Shown: positions 50,001-62,239 of the stretch, piece by piece
Position numbering within the stretch: the stretch's first letter is position 1
How the letters are laid out: each line of letters begins with the position of its first letter
Assembly (NCBI GenBank): GCA_016802295.1
Contig: JAESIW010000020.1
Span: 3,231,996 to 3,295,995 of the forward strand
DNA: 64,000 bases
Source: Brachionus rotundiformis
Taxonomy: Eukaryota; Rotifera; Eurotatoria; Ploima; Brachionidae
Reading direction: 5' to 3'
The notes under the pieces: generated by a model
What the model saw: only the letters and a program-made list of their open reading frames with translations
What the model was told of the DNA's origin: nothing
Databases searched by the model: none
Program-made: the position numbers and the translations under genes

Positions 50001-53000
50001 TAGCATCAATCACCTTAACTGAGTCGAAATACAATGGATTACTCATTGACATGAGATTATTTTCCTTCGCGACCAATTTGTCGCTTTTATTATCCACATC
50101 GGGTATCACCTGTCTCACATTAATATTGAAAATTAAATCATCAAAAGACAAAATGGTTGTGATTATTTTTTGTTCCAAATCGAGGCTTTTACCAGCAAAT
50201 GGTTTAACCTTGAAGAAATTTTCCAACTCTGGATCAAATTTTAAAAGTCCACTCTTTATCCCATATGAGCCAAGAATGTTTATTTGAACAGATTTAATGT
50301 TCAAATTGCCAAAAAGCAAAGAGCCAAATTCTTTGAACAAATTGTCCATTAGTGTACCAGACGGAGCATCTATACCAATAAAGCTTAGCACTGGTTTGAA
50401 CATTTTGTTTATGTTTTGAATATCGGCTCTATTTAATGGCCGTGATAAAGACGACTCGTCCGATGACTTTTCCATTGAGTCATCGCTCATGGTCAGCTTT
50501 CTTGCTTTAGAACCATCTATTAGTTCTGTTTTGAACTCGTTTTTTTCTGGCAAATTTACCACTACACTTTGAAAATATTCATTTTTTGTCACACTAGTCT
50601 TATCTTCATTTAGATCACCAGCCCACGCCATCAAGGTCTCATTTACCAACTTTTTTACATCACCATCACTCAAACTCAACTCTATCTTAAACTCATCTGC
50701 AAAAAAAAGCAAATAATTGCGCATCATGAAAACTAATTTACAGCTTGGATCATTTTGGATCAAAGTTGAAGGCTCATCAAGGTAAACTTGGAGAAATTTA
50801 CTGGGCTCATAAGTGCTGGACTCTTTGTTATTTGATTTGGAATTTTTGGACCTGGACGATGTCAAATTGTCCTTTTTGATTTTCTTAAAGATGTAAAATT
50901 CGCATTTGATTGCCGACTCAAGGAAGTCTTTATTTTTGAAGGCGCCACTGAGTAGACAAGCAATTGTCTTGTTCAGACGATGGGTGCGCGAGGCAAACAG
51001 TTCCTTTATTGATCCAATGCATTCTTTGGACGCACAAACCCAGCTAATCACTGCTGGAGACACCGAACTGAGCAAATTCCAATCAAATCTGGAAAAAGGA
51101 ATTTTGCGCTTGCCTTTGGGTGATGTGGGCGGCTCTGGAAAAGAGAACCAAATATTTTCAATGTCAAATTCACATATTGATATTCTGTTGTTTAACAATT
51201 TGTCATTAGTCTCATCGTTTATTTTCTTAATGGCCTTGATGCTTATGCGATCCAAGGCGCACTCTTGCATTATAAGACATTGTAGATTCGAGTCGGCTAC
51301 ATTGTAGCCGATCGAAGTCTTTGAATTTTCATTTGATATGCAAGAAAGCTTGACTATTTTGTCCAATTGACCAAGTTCATTTTTAGATTGGTTTTGATTT
51401 AGGATTTTTTTCAAGTTTTCCGGGTCGTAGAGGCGACAAAACTGACTGTCTATCTTGTCAATCATAAAAATGGCATTTGTTCTATTTAGACTGTCAATGA
51501 GCTGTGTCTGAATGGAATAAATGCAAACAGAGAGAAGACTTAGAGTGATGAATTCGTCTGGATTTGCCAATGTGCTCACAAAAGCATTGGAAATTTTGTC
51601 GCCTTCGGCAAGACCGCACTGTAAAGAAAATAATCTTATTTCTGGTATTTTAAGAGACACTTGTGTCTTTGAAATAGCTTCGATGAAAGACTCGGCTATT
51701 GAGTTTGTAATTGTTTTTGACTGAAGGCCGGATATCATTGAGTTGGCATTTGTTTGGTAAAGTTTAAGTGAATCAGTGAAGCGAGTCAGACCTGTCAATG
51801 ACAACGGTGTTATGTAGCATTCAAATGTCTTAAACTTTAAGTTTATTCTTCTTTTGATAATTGTTTCATCCTCGTTGAAGTCATTGGACGAAGAGTTTAT
51901 TTTTCCCAAGGACCTATTTTGGTATTCAGTCGATACCAGATTGGCAAAGTCAATACCTTTTTTTCTGTAGCAAAAAAATATATTTTTATCACTAAAATCT
52001 TCATAGAAAGGATAAGAGCTAGTTTGGTTCCAGTTTTGTACATAGGCTCGGGAAAGATATTTTAAATAGCAATATTTTGGCAAGCTTGAGTCTAGTATGG
52101 GCCGCTTGATGTCAAAATTAAGGTCCATTTTAGGCTCAGAGTCGAATAAGTTCGAGTATCGAACTTCGGCATTCTCATTCAGTTTAAGAGTTGTACTTGT
52201 GGCATCAGTGGTTATTGTTGGCAAATTGTCGCTGTTGGTTGATGTATTCAAAGGTCCTATGGAAAAGTATGACTGCTTGCTTTTTGAACTCTTGGAACTG
52301 TGCAGGCTTTTCATGCTACTTGGTGGTCTTTTTGATTTTCTTTTTTTGCTTGTTAGATTTTCATCTTCGTCTTCTTCATCCGCAGTGTAGTAGTCATCGA
52401 ATTCGGAATTTTTAGACTGCCGATTGGTGAGTGTGGACATGGAAGAGGAGAGGCGGCTTGATCTACTAAGTCTGCCTTTCGATTTACTTAGTGAAGTGTT
52501 GGATTTGTTTATAGACAAAGCCTCTGGTCTTGGCACACTTATTCCAGTCTCATGCATCATTTGCTTTTCAATATGCTCTGATCTATTCAAAATGTCATTG
52601 TAATCATATGACTCATCTGGATATGATTTGAACATAATTGGTTGACTTTGGGTAATGTGAAAATTGGGATGAAATAAACTTTGACCAAAGTTAGGGTTAC
52701 AACGAGATATGGATTTGTCTAAATCGAAAAATTCAAAGTTATCTGGTTGTAGCTGATCCAGACAATTGGTGTAGTCAAGTACGCTGTAGTAGCTGCATCC
52801 GCCTACACATCCACATATTTTGTTCGAATTGAATTCGTATTCGTCCCAGAGGAAAAATAATCTCTTAGTTTTGAGGTCGTGCAGGCGCAAAAATGTCACT
52901 TGTTCATCTGGATTGCCTTTGTCCAAAGTCAGGTCAATAGTGATTTTCCCACTTGACAAACTCGAGCATTCAAACCAGTAGTTGAATTCGTTCGAGTCAG

Positions 53001-56000
53001 GTAATTTGTGATCTAACTCATTAAATGCTGATTCTACAGTAATATCCGAGTCTTTGTTCTGGTCATCTTCAATCATAGTTTGCTGGCTTGGAGTTCGGTG
53101 CATTTTAGAACAAATAGTTGACGAGTTTAGAGTTGAGATGGAAATCGAAGACAGAGAGGAAGATGTGGACATGGTAGGTGAAGATTCGGTTTTTGTACTT
53201 TTAATGCGTGAATTGTTATAAGTTCGCTTAAAAGTTGATGCTTGGTACGGAAGCATATTTTCAGATTGATTACGACTTGCTTCGTTGATAAATAATTTTA
53301 AAAAAAATTGACCAATGCATGCTGATAAGCCTTTGGCATAATCTCTGGTATGAGAGTTGCACATTGACATGCGAACCGGGTGAAGCTTTTAAAATTGAAT
53401 TTATCAAGTTATTTTTAGATATATTTTAAAGATGTCATGATTAAATTTTTTTTTAATAAAAAATTTTGATTTTAATCATTAAATCTAATCAAAATTGGAT
53501 TACCAAAGTATTATTAATTAACAAATTAAATTTAGATGCTTGAAAAATCAATTGTTAATTATCGGCAGTTATTTTATTGACTAAACATTTATTTTAATTT
53601 TAAATAAGTTTTAAATTAAGGTTAAAATGTATTAATGAAATAAAAATGATGACATTCATTCTAAGCCTTAATTAACTAAAATTAATTAATTATTTATCTA
53701 AAAAATTTTTTTTAAAACATGTTTTCGTTTTCTCATAAAATAATTTTTCTTTTTTTTAAATTATTTATTTAAATGATAGAAGATTTAAATAAATGATTTA
53801 AAATAGTTGTATAAGATTTAAATTCTTAGCAATTATTTATTTTTTATAAATTTAAACATGATTTTATATGATAAAAATATTTTGGTAATCTTGGCTTCAT
53901 AGAAGTTAAGTAACATCTTTAAAGTAATAAACCTTTCTTTTATTTTACTTTATTTGGTCATCAATAGACTGACCGCTGATTTGATTAACTTAGATCAAAA
54001 TACTTACATTAAAATTTAAAGCTGTGCCTGACTCAACGAGGTAAATATCAATTAAATCTAGAGAGAATCTTGTAATTTCATATTTATATGGAAGCCCGGG
54101 ATCTACACGGTTCCAATAGACTGGCTTCAATTGATATTCATCTTCAAACAAAAGTAAAAACAGTGATTGAAGTCCATGAAGAAGAGTCTCGACTTGAACC
54201 GGTGTTACTGCACCAGTCACATCTCCCAACAAAATTTCAAGTAACCAAGCATACTCAAGAGTGTCTGTCTTCAATCTTTCTTCGTCCGAAAACATTGCAT
54301 GGCCTCTCACTTGAACTGAAGATAGGCATAAGTGTCCCTGGTGAAGATTTTTGTCGAATTTTCTATCAACTAAATCTTCAATAAAAATGTTCACAGGATC
54401 TACAAATAGCTGAAGTCTTGTTTCACTGTAATTTTTGTCCAATTCCAAAGCTAATAGTTTCGTAAATCCGATTGGGAAAGGGGTGTTTCCAGCACCATCA
54501 GTCGGATCTAGGACTAAGTGTCCGTTTATGTTATGAATGGCCAGAGAGAGCTTTACTGACAATGGTCTAAAATTCCTCGGATCCTTATGATTGCAGGTCA
54601 ATAGTGAAACTGGTATATCATGATAAGGCTTTGAGACCATTTGGCCTTCCTGGTTTACTGATGATATCAAAGTATCTAAATTTTTGGCTATTTCTGAATA
54701 AAATTGGTCCCAACTAAAATAAGCTTCCTTAAAGAAACAGTTTAACCGATAAAAGTAAAAGAGACCTATTTCCTTACTTTAATGTACCAAAGGCGCTTTA
54801 GAAATGTTCCATACAACATCACCAACGAGGGACCTATTTCGATCTCCAAATAAATTGTATCTGGATTGAAAATTTCACAGTCAAAATGAGGACTATTAAA
54901 GCTTTTAAAATAATTCACTGATGGCAAATCTTAAATTTATAAAATAAAAAATAAAATATTAATTTTTTTTCCTATTTTTATTTACTTTTATTATTCCAAT
55001 CTAATAATGGTGATGGATGATATTCAAAATTGAGTGTAACTGAAGCATTTTTAGCTTGCCAACATTCAATCCAATTCTCAACAAAATGGTTGAATGAGCT
55101 ATCAATATTTTTATTAAACCTGACATGATTTTTGGCATCTGTGTTGTCATTTTTGGAATTTTTTGTCTTCGAATGAGTATTGTTCTTTTTAGATTTAATA
55201 GAACCTTTTCCAGTAACCGTAATTGGAGTATTTAAATCCAATTCACCAGGATTAAATTGACTCCAATGGTTCGACTCGAAAGAGTGCTTCTCAGCTCCAT
55301 CAAATGGAATATATCTGAGATTTTTTTTCAAAATTTTCAGCAATGCCAAGTTGGCGTTAGTCGGTGGAATTATAAACCTTGCACAAGCGTCAAATATTTT
55401 GACATCAAGCATGACATTGGTCTTTTCAGGATGAAAGTCCTCAAAGTTTATGTCCAAGTTTATATAGGCTTCTTTTGCAAGAACGGCAAAAAAAGCTAAA
55501 AGAGTTTTTTAATTTTTTTAACTTTTTAACACATTTTCTGTCTCAAAAAGAACTTTTCAAAATACGAAACTTTAATTTATATTTTTTAAATTATGTCATT
55601 AGAATTTATTTTAAATTATTAAAAAATCTTGTTGATTCCTCAGCGCATACTTAGCCAAAAGTTTTATTGATAATGAGAAAAATGGTTAATTAAGCTTAAT
55701 AAAATGGTAAAAAACGTAAAAAGATAACCTTGGCAATAGTAATAAACCAGTGTGGTAGTGACAGAAAGCGTTTTTGTTGTAAAGAAAATTGTCATAGCTC
55801 ATGAAAAAATCTTTACTTGAAGGATTAATGGTATATGGAAAAGAGGAAAAATTAAATTATGATTTGACTTCAAAGTTCTTTCCAAGATTAAAAAAAAAAG
55901 CAAAAAATTACAATTGTTTTCCAAAATTTTGGTATCAATCCAATTGTGTTGATTACAAGGCAAAATGGCCTCCAAGTTGTTAAGCTTTACCTTTATTTTG

Positions 56001-59000
56001 TATATAAAAGGTACGAAGTGTCTCACGTCACTCATCACCCGTGTTGACCAGTCATAGATAAGTTCTTGAAAAAAATTCTTATGATAGAAAACAAAGTATG
56101 TTGAGGCATTGAACAAATCTACATTGATATTCCAAGTCTGGAGATCGTTCCAAACTAGAGGATAATTAATATCTACATCTAATTTTAGCTTTTGGCTGCA
56201 CAAAAATTCTCCAAATGAAAGATTGGTGTTACTTTGTACCGAATTAAATTCGCCGTATATCTTACTCTTGTAACCATACTGTTTTGTTAACCATGGTATA
56301 CTAATACGGACAAATGACTCAACACGACATTTGAGAGTAAGTTTTCTTTCAACAGGAAAAAAATTTTTTTGATATTCTGAATAGTCTTTTATATTGGAAG
56401 AAGTTAAATTTTCCAAGTTAACATTATCGATTTGGGGTGTTGATGTAAATATTAGATTAACTTCAGTATTAGGATCTTTAAAAACTATTTCAAAATCGAA
56501 TTTTGAAGTTTGTCGACGTTCATTTAAAGTTGGCTCAGGCTGAGGTTCCAATGTTTCATATGTAGATGGAAAAAAAAACTTCCATAAAGCTTCACGTTGA
56601 CGATCATACCAAGGACCGTAGTTGAGTATTGTTTGTTTGTTACAGTTTAATTTCAAGCTCCATTCTGGTTCTTTTTCATTTTGAATCAGTTCACCAATTT
56701 CATTTTTCTGCAAATAGCGACGGTCGAATGTCAGAATGCTTGGCACATCTTGCACATAAATAAAATCACTGGACGCACTTTTGAATATTAAAATTCGATT
56801 TTCCGGCTTTTTTTCGGTCATTGGCAAACTTTAGGTTAAAAAAATTTTATTCCTTCATTAAAATGTATTTTCAAGATTTTTATCAGTGACTAAAAAAATC
56901 AAATTTGAATTTCTAATCAAAATTTATTATATTTATAATTTTTATTCAATAAAAAATTTTTTCAAAAATAATCAAATTGCCCTAATTCTTGATATTATCG
57001 GCTTTACAAGGTTCTTTCGGAACGACATGTCAAAATCATATGAGAAATAGTCGCTCATCAAAAATAATAAAATAAAAACATATTGATATACCTAAGGTTG
57101 GGAACCAAAATAAAAAAGTTTAAATTATCAATTCTAATATTTAATTTCAACAATTTTAACAATTTTTTGTTCTCACTCGAATCTCTCCAAAGATTTTAAT
57201 CACAAAATTCTTTCTTCTGAATTTTATGAATTAAAACTTGTTTCACATTTAATATGAATCTTTATTTAAGTAAGGTCTAATTTTAAATCATACAAGTTAT
57301 CTTCAACTACTATAGATAATTTTGAATAAGCTAAAATTTCTTAGAAAAGAATTTAAAATCTTTAATTTTTTAATGATTGATTAATATTAAAAATTATTTT
57401 AATAATTTTAAATTCAGCTCCAATTAAAAGGATAAAGGAAAAAAGAAAACTTAAAAATTCACATTTTTAAAAATATTAATAAATTTTAACTTTTCACTTC
57501 ATGTATATTTTCATAACACAGCAAATAAATTAATCTCTGATCTGCAAAGATTCGAAATGAACACAATGGTGGACGAATTTAATAAACTCATCTATGTGAT
57601 AAGAAGGCTAGATGATATCAAAAAAATCTAAAATGATTTTGACAATGTGACTGCATGGTCTAATAAATGGTCAACTAAGTTAAATGTAGAAAAATGCAAA
57701 AGCTGTATCACCATGACAAATAAAGTATTAGGCATGATCAGAAAGACCTTTAAATTTATGAAAGCAATTAACATTTAACTGATGTACACATCTCTTGTTA
57801 GACCTCACTTAGAATATGCAATAAGTAGTCGATGTCCATATCTTGAAAGAGACACTAAAGATTTGAAGAGCAACAAAACTGATCCCAGAGTTTCAAAATT
57901 TAGTATATAAAGAGAGATTAAACAAGCTGGAATTATCAGATTTACAGACAAGAGGGACCCGAGGTTTCATGATCATTGTTAAACATAAGAATGGAATAAA
58001 TTTCTATCAAGGCCCTGAACCGAAATAAAGAAGATACAATTTGAGAATACAAACTAGCACTAGAGCGCGGAAAGGTAAAATGTGTCCCAAGATAAAATTT
58101 CTGGCAATGTGAAATTTGGGACAGAAAACAAAAACAAAATATCAAAAATGCTAAAATTCAAGTTCAGAAGGAGCAAATCATGTTCCGTGAATTGTATCAC
58201 TTGGTACATCCTTTGTTCACAAACTTCTGAATTTCGCAGACTTATTGCAGAGTCTTGCAGAATCATAATATTGGTGGTACAAAGGATGTACCAAGTGATA
58301 CAATTCACGGAACATGATTTGCTCCTTCTGAACTTGAATTTTAGCATTTTTGATATTTTGTTTTTGTTTTCTGTCCCAAATTTCACAATGCCAAATTTCT
58401 TGGTGAATAGAGTAGTAAATACGTGGTAAAATTTACCAAACGGTGTTGTTCCAAATGTGAATAGTTTGAACAGAAGAAACTTGATGATTTGATGTTTACT
58501 CAAGTTGCTGTATGTTCTACTACTACTATTACTAAAGTGAACACTTAGGTTCAGACAGGTTAAAAAAATTTTGTTCTTTTATTGTTGATTTTGTAATTAG
58601 GGGATTACTTGCGAACTAAAGAAACCATATCAGATTACAAGAAAGTACTAATTATTATATTTTATATTATAATATTATATTTTAGATGACCAAAGCGAAA
58701 CATACCGCACTAATATCCCAATTACTTCACTTAACATTTTTTTACATTTTTTGATTAATTATATTCATAATTATATTAATAAAAAATTTAATACTTAATT
58801 AAAATAAAAAAAATCCACTTACAAAGGCTCATTTAACTGCAGCTTTTTATTCACTAATAAACAAACTTCAAGTTTGTTAAGATCGCCTTTAAGTATGAAA
58901 CAATACTCATCTACTTTAGACTGAGACTTTTCGGTGACCAATTCCATTTTGGCATTTGAAAAGCGAATATTGAGAGTAGATGGTAGGGTCGGATTGCCTG

Positions 59001-59775
59001 CAAACACTCGTCCTTTTTGAATACGAATATTTACCACAGAAAATAGCTGCATCAAATCTTCAGTAAAATTGTAATCATTTTGGTTAGCTGGTACCAAATT
59101 AACTTTAGAATTGTTATTTGGATTGCTATAAGTTGTCTGATTCTGAGTTTCGCTTGCACCTGTCAAAAAGTTAAAAACCGAATTTGAAGAAAAACTTCGG
59201 ATAAAATTTTGGATAGATTTTCCAGTTTGAACTGTGCCCAAGTCACTTGCTTCCTTGGACTGATGCACATGATTGGTTTTAAACGAATTGTAATAGTGCA
59301 ATTGAAAATTGCATAGAAAAATATTAAGCCGTGCTGACCTCTTTGGGCTGTCCAGCTTGGCATTTGATTTTTCCTTTTTTGATTTTGAGTTGTCCTTGAC
59401 GAATTGCTTCTTCCAATAGGCAAAAGTAATCCACCCGTCCTGAATGTACAATGTGTAGTCAGAAGTAACATAGTGAATACCGCGGAACATTATTTTCCCG
59501 GATAGAAAAGACAAAGAAAGTGATCCTAGAATTATTGATTAGATATTTTTATAAAGTCCTTATAATCCAAAATTACTTATTCTTATCCATACTGTCTTCG
59601 AGTTTCTTTTGAGGTACAAATTTATGATAAAAGTGACCAATGTGCCGATAATTCTCGAGTTAAAGAACAAAACAAAAACTATCCATATGACAGTAACTGA
59701 GCAACAAAATAGATAGAGACCAAGCTGGTTGTTGGTCTGAGTTTTTAGGTCTTCGAATACGTCTAAAAATGACAT
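38093..59775 (-). CDS. BLTP1: BLTP1 (KIAA1109 / Tweek), bridge-like lipid transfer protein 1, complete
   Basis: Giant rod protein of the VPS13/ATG2-like repeating beta-groove superfamily, moving lipids at membrane contact sites; Tweek mutants affect synaptic vesicle recycling. Twenty exons: 59775-59577, 59525-58823, 56828-55912, 55495-54986, 54929-54778, 54727-54008, 53385-49611, 49071-48984, 48919-46905, 45089-44950, 44896-44832, 44780-44681, 44581-44433, 42667-41217, 41159-41021, 40966-40428, 40377-40192, 38938-38621, 38571-38458, 38406-38093 (12594 nt, 4197 residues; human about 5005). The start ATG precedes an N-terminal membrane span (about 20-39) as in human. Anchors: LSGKIMFRGIHY, NYGPWYDRQREALWKFFFP, GHAMFSDEERLKTDTLEYAW, SSDREAIIITVEKPRF, SGKCVLH, WYRRSFARRIIFGDE and the C-terminal GFHHARSTIPKWLQRGLLD. 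Long introns hold a LINE with an inverted repeat, a LINE with a MITE-like insert, and the nested ZFAND1. Confidence 0.95.
39034..39783 (+). CDS. ZFAND1: ZFAND1, AN1-type zinc finger protein, nested antisense in a BLTP1 intron
   Basis: In other animals ZFAND1 recruits p97/VCP and the 26S proteasome to stress granules. A single exon of 249 residues (human 268). The first AN1 finger spans residues 16-50 (C-x4-C...C-x2-C-x4-C-x2-H-x5-H-x-C, with DFLPIKCELC), the second about 75-110 (REMVEVICEFC, CMKHRLQIDHKC). AAKLALMKLK and the C-terminal ubiquitin-like region (FFFSTKWPVGKCIEFLADKL) also match ZFAND1. The gene lies wholly within BLTP1 intron 17 (38939-40191) on the opposite strand; its ATG is 95 bp from the BLTP1 exon 18 boundary at 38938/38939. 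AATAAA lies near 39831. Confidence 0.93.
   Translation: MSDSNEKDVSTIGKHCSFETCNRLDFLPIKCELCHLNYCKEHYSFTSHKCAKYEEKNELNLTKVAASSRINFYDCTFEECKQREMVEVICEFCSKRLCMKHRLQIDHKCSKLESNSTNLKPKETKKDFKFELKQNVSEKNVSLAAKLALMKLKQTAVGPPGLPEQSKYFCFIIQDGNQAIKKPFFFSTKWPVGKCIEFLADKLKIEKSKQNNLKLFLDSNHVPSSNTIEELQKNSILSNQGLILNLSSC
42668..44432 (-). other. Long BLTP1 intron 13, no recognised content
   Basis: This 1765-nt intron is AT-rich over most of its length. Short open frames (for example 43159-43374) are low-complexity Ile/Phe/Lys and not credible. A stretch at 43970-44240 is somewhat less AT-rich and could be transposon debris, but no motif could be identified. Confidence 0.45.
45560..46165 (+). mobile_element. 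LINE family 2 fragment in BLTP1 intron 9
   Basis: Plus-strand translation gives HLEYAIQAW (about 45790), then a long in-frame run from CENLGLTSLEERRTRGN through LIGMYKIDIQWLTPSQ to KGQSGLLRPELSRNS (45922-46078), one stop, and NFFTNRVAKRWNKLPEKLVN (about 46093-46152). This is the well-ordered C-terminus of a CR1/Jockey-type reverse transcriptase. The end of the ORF is interrupted after NAPSV by a terminal-inverted-repeat element (46162-46462). It is antisense to BLTP1. Confidence 0.88.
46162..46462. mobile_element. MITE-like element with terminal inverted repeats, inserted in the LINE
   Basis: The exact 18-mer TGAAGTTCCTTTCAATTC at 46170-46187 recurs inverted at 46435-46452. The match extends outward imperfectly through GGGGTT-like ends and inward through AGAAAAA; on the left a 14-nt unit (GATCCTTTCAATTC) has been duplicated. 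The roughly 300-bp interior has no coding potential and contains several TTGCAC/TGCAAA words. The insertion splits the LINE 3' end. No target-site duplication could be fixed with certainty. Confidence 0.6.
46463..46698 (+). other. Open segment with AT-hook-like basic end, uncertain
   Basis: The frame running from inside the inverted repeat to a stop at 46696-46698 encodes a Ser/Thr-rich acidic stretch followed by PKKRGRRAKNKK, an AT-hook-like basic patch. It abuts the right terminal repeat of the MITE-like element and lies in BLTP1 intron 9. The N- or C-terminal piece of a DNA transposase is the likeliest source. No function can be assigned. Confidence 0.3.
57540..58500 (+). mobile_element. 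LINE family 2 fragment in BLTP1 intron 2, split by an inverted repeat
   Basis: Plus-strand pieces in order: NDFDNVTAWSNKWSTKLNVE (57635-57694), GMIRKTFKFMKAIN (about 57734), SLVRPHLEYAIS (about 57791), YLERDTKDL, RGFMIIVKHKNGINFYQGPE and STRARKGKM (58052-58082). After the inverted repeat the ORF resumes with FLVNRVVNTW and NLPNGVVPNVNSLNRRN (58397-58480). Internal stops show it is inactive. It is antisense to BLTP1 and sits in the 58822-56829 intron. Confidence 0.85.
58109..58386. repeat. Perfect 108-bp inverted repeat with 62-nt spacer
   Basis: The arm 58109-58216 is the exact reverse complement of 58279-58386 at all 108 positions; the spacer is 58217-58278. Imperfect pairing continues outward about 15-20 nt (left 58087-58108, right 58387-58404), where the right flank is LINE coding sequence. 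As a result both strands show long mirror-image open frames that are not genes. An RNA from either strand would fold into a long perfect hairpin. Confidence 0.93.
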
Positions 59776-59794
59776 CTTGCCGTAAATGGTTCAC

Positions 59795-59897
59795 AATGAC
59801 ACTTGATCATAATTCAAAAGGCTGATTTTGAATGATTTATTTAGCTAAATAGATTTTTTTATTATTAGTAATATTTTACAAGTTAAATGGAAAAAAA
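59795..59897 (+). repeat. Direct repeat copy 1, adjacent to the BLTP1 start
   Basis: This 103-bp segment matches 61047-61145 almost completely; the visible differences are a four-base indel near 59843 and one or two substitutions. Copy 1 begins 20 bp upstream of the BLTP1 start codon, so it covers the likely 5' untranslated region and core promoter. Confidence 0.9.
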
Positions 59898-61046
59898 TTA
59901 AAATTATAATAATTTTTTGAATTTTAAGTTATGCATATATATGAGGCGAAAAAATAATTGTTTATTTTGTTTAACTAAAAGAGATACTTTGTCGAGCAAA
60001 TATTTCATAATTTGAAATTTATCCTCATTCAAGATCTATTTTTAAGGTTCTCTCGACTGGGTTGCTAGGCATCTTGTCACATGTGGTTCCCAAAAATGTC
60101 TTTACGACAAATCTTCTGAAAAGGGAAAAACCTATTTATAGGCTCAGAAAAGTTGGAAGCATTTTTGAGAGACAAGGCAAATTTTCATAAATTAATTTCT
60201 CAAAAATCTCTCAGAAAAAATTATCAAGATTTTGATTTTACTAAATTCGTTTTATGTGATTAGTTTAAAACTTACAAATTTTGCTTAATTAATTTAATTT
60301 AATTTGATTTCTGCATTTAAAAATGACAGTTAATAAATGATCATAGGAAAAGAATAATAAAATGAATTTCGAGTCTTAAAATTAAGAGAGTATATCTTGG
60401 AACATTTAAAAACAATAGATAGAAAATAATTTTTTTAAAATCAAGTATTCACATGAACAACTTCTAGTTGTTTGTTTAAAAAACAAATTAAAAATTTTAA
60501 ATGTGATTTAAATTAACTTACATATTGTTAATTAAATCATCTATTCGAATATACATTTGTTTAAAATTTTAAATATCGATTTATACATATTAAATAAGAA
60601 AAAAATTTAAGTTTACACAATCATCGATTCAGCAAAAATGAATAATTATTTTAAAATCCCAATTGAATAATCTTGGAACAAAATTTACGCATAAATTACA
60701 TTATTTTGTTTAGCTAAATTTTCAGACTTAAATTTTATTCATGTGAAAAAATAAATATTTCTTAAACTCTTAATTTATTATTGAACAAATTAAGAATAAA
60801 CTGGTGTCAATATCTCGTGATGCTTTTAAAAAATTCTAAGTTCAATTTTTTAATTTTTGATAATAAAATTTGGTTCGATTGATTGATCAAGTTTTATTTT
60901 TTATTATTGATAAGAATAAGCCATAAACATTGATCTAATAATTTTATTAGAAATTTTCAATTATGTTTTTAAAATGAATGGTTAATTTTTTATCTAACAA
61001 GAGAATAATTCGAATTGTAAAATAAGATAGGTTTTTAAAATTGCCT

Positions 61047-61145
61047 AATGACACTTGATCATAATTCAAAAGGCTGATTTTGAATGATTTATCTAAATAG
61101 ATTTTTTTATTGTTAGTAATATTTTACAAGTTAAATGGAAAAAAA
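61047..61145 (+). repeat. Direct repeat copy 2
   Basis: Second copy of the segment at 59795-59897, in the same orientation and 1.25 kb away. The matching block begins AATGACACTTGATCATAA and ends in GTTAAATGG followed by an A run. Sequence beyond both ends differs between copies, so the duplication has sharp limits. Confidence 0.9.
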
Positions 61146-62239
61146 CAAATAATTTTATTAATAAGCTTTTCTATAATCTAAAACTCAAATTGTTTTTTAA
61201 TAACCTTTGATGATAACCCAAGATTTTGTCAATTTTCCAAACAAAAACTCCAAGAGCAAATTTCTTAATCAAATTATTAGAAAGAGCATTTTAAAATATA
61301 ATTTAAATTAACTCAAAAGGCCAAGAGTTTATTGAAATTTATTCTATGAAAATTGACTTAAAATATTCGAATTATTCCACAATTGAAAATATTTTAGTAC
61401 AAATCTATAAACTTTAATCAATCAAGTATAAAACAAGATAAAAAACATAAATTACAAATTTTAATTATTTTATGGCACATAAAATTCAATTTTCGGTCAA
61501 AATTTAACTGATTAATTATCAAATATTTTTATTATATAATTTTTACATTAATAATTATTTTATTTGTATCAAGATTCGTCCGACATATTGTCAAATAAGC
61601 TTAAATTTTTATTTTTAAATTAGTTTTATTACTCGAAATTAAGTAAATTCGATTGTAAATGATTATAGTTATATTAAAATTTTAATTTACGACTAACTCA
61701 AATCCAATATTAATCGGAAAAAAATCACAACTCTAGTTTATTAATATATTTTTAACTAAATATTGGTTCTAGGAATATTTTAGACATATTTTGTTAGAAC
61801 TAAAAGATGGATTTTTTCTTTCTTGTTTTTACCAGTAAAAAATCCATTGGTTTTCTTATGGCCATTGAAGGTCTCTCTGAATTACTCTTCATTCTCTTTT
61901 AAATTGTGGTGAATATCTGTCCAATTTTTGGTTACCTGTGGAGCTACTAATTTAAAATTGTATTTAACCAAAATTATCTTAGTGTTTCAACAGGAATCAA
62001 TATTTAAATTCTTGGTTAAACATTTTTTCCACCATTTTTACCAGTACTGCTAGCTGGAGAGTTTAGCTCTTATATAATGTTATTTTTTTGGAATCTCTCT
62101 GGACGATAGAAGAATCTAGGCACGAACTTTTCAAAAGGTATTTCTATGGTGTCAAAAAACAGAGACCATTTCAGAAAAAGGCTTCCAATTTCCATTTACT
62201 AGAGAATCCAATTTCTGTCAAAGGCAAACACACCAATCA

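Noticed and set aside
49831..52415. Several 60-130 codon frames on the plus strand
   Set aside because: They lie opposite the 3.8-kb BLTP1 exon 7, whose minus-strand frame is supported by homology. The same applies to frames opposite SMG1, ETF1 and other exons.
55817..55911. Extension of BLTP1 exon 3 to a donor at 55816
   Set aside because: That donor leaves the wrong phase for exon 4; the donor at 55911 gives the right phase and better agreement with the human protein.
58082..58503. Open frames of 115 and 147 codons on opposite strands
   Set aside because: They are mirror images produced by the 108-bp inverted repeat lying in LINE sequence; neither resembles a protein family.
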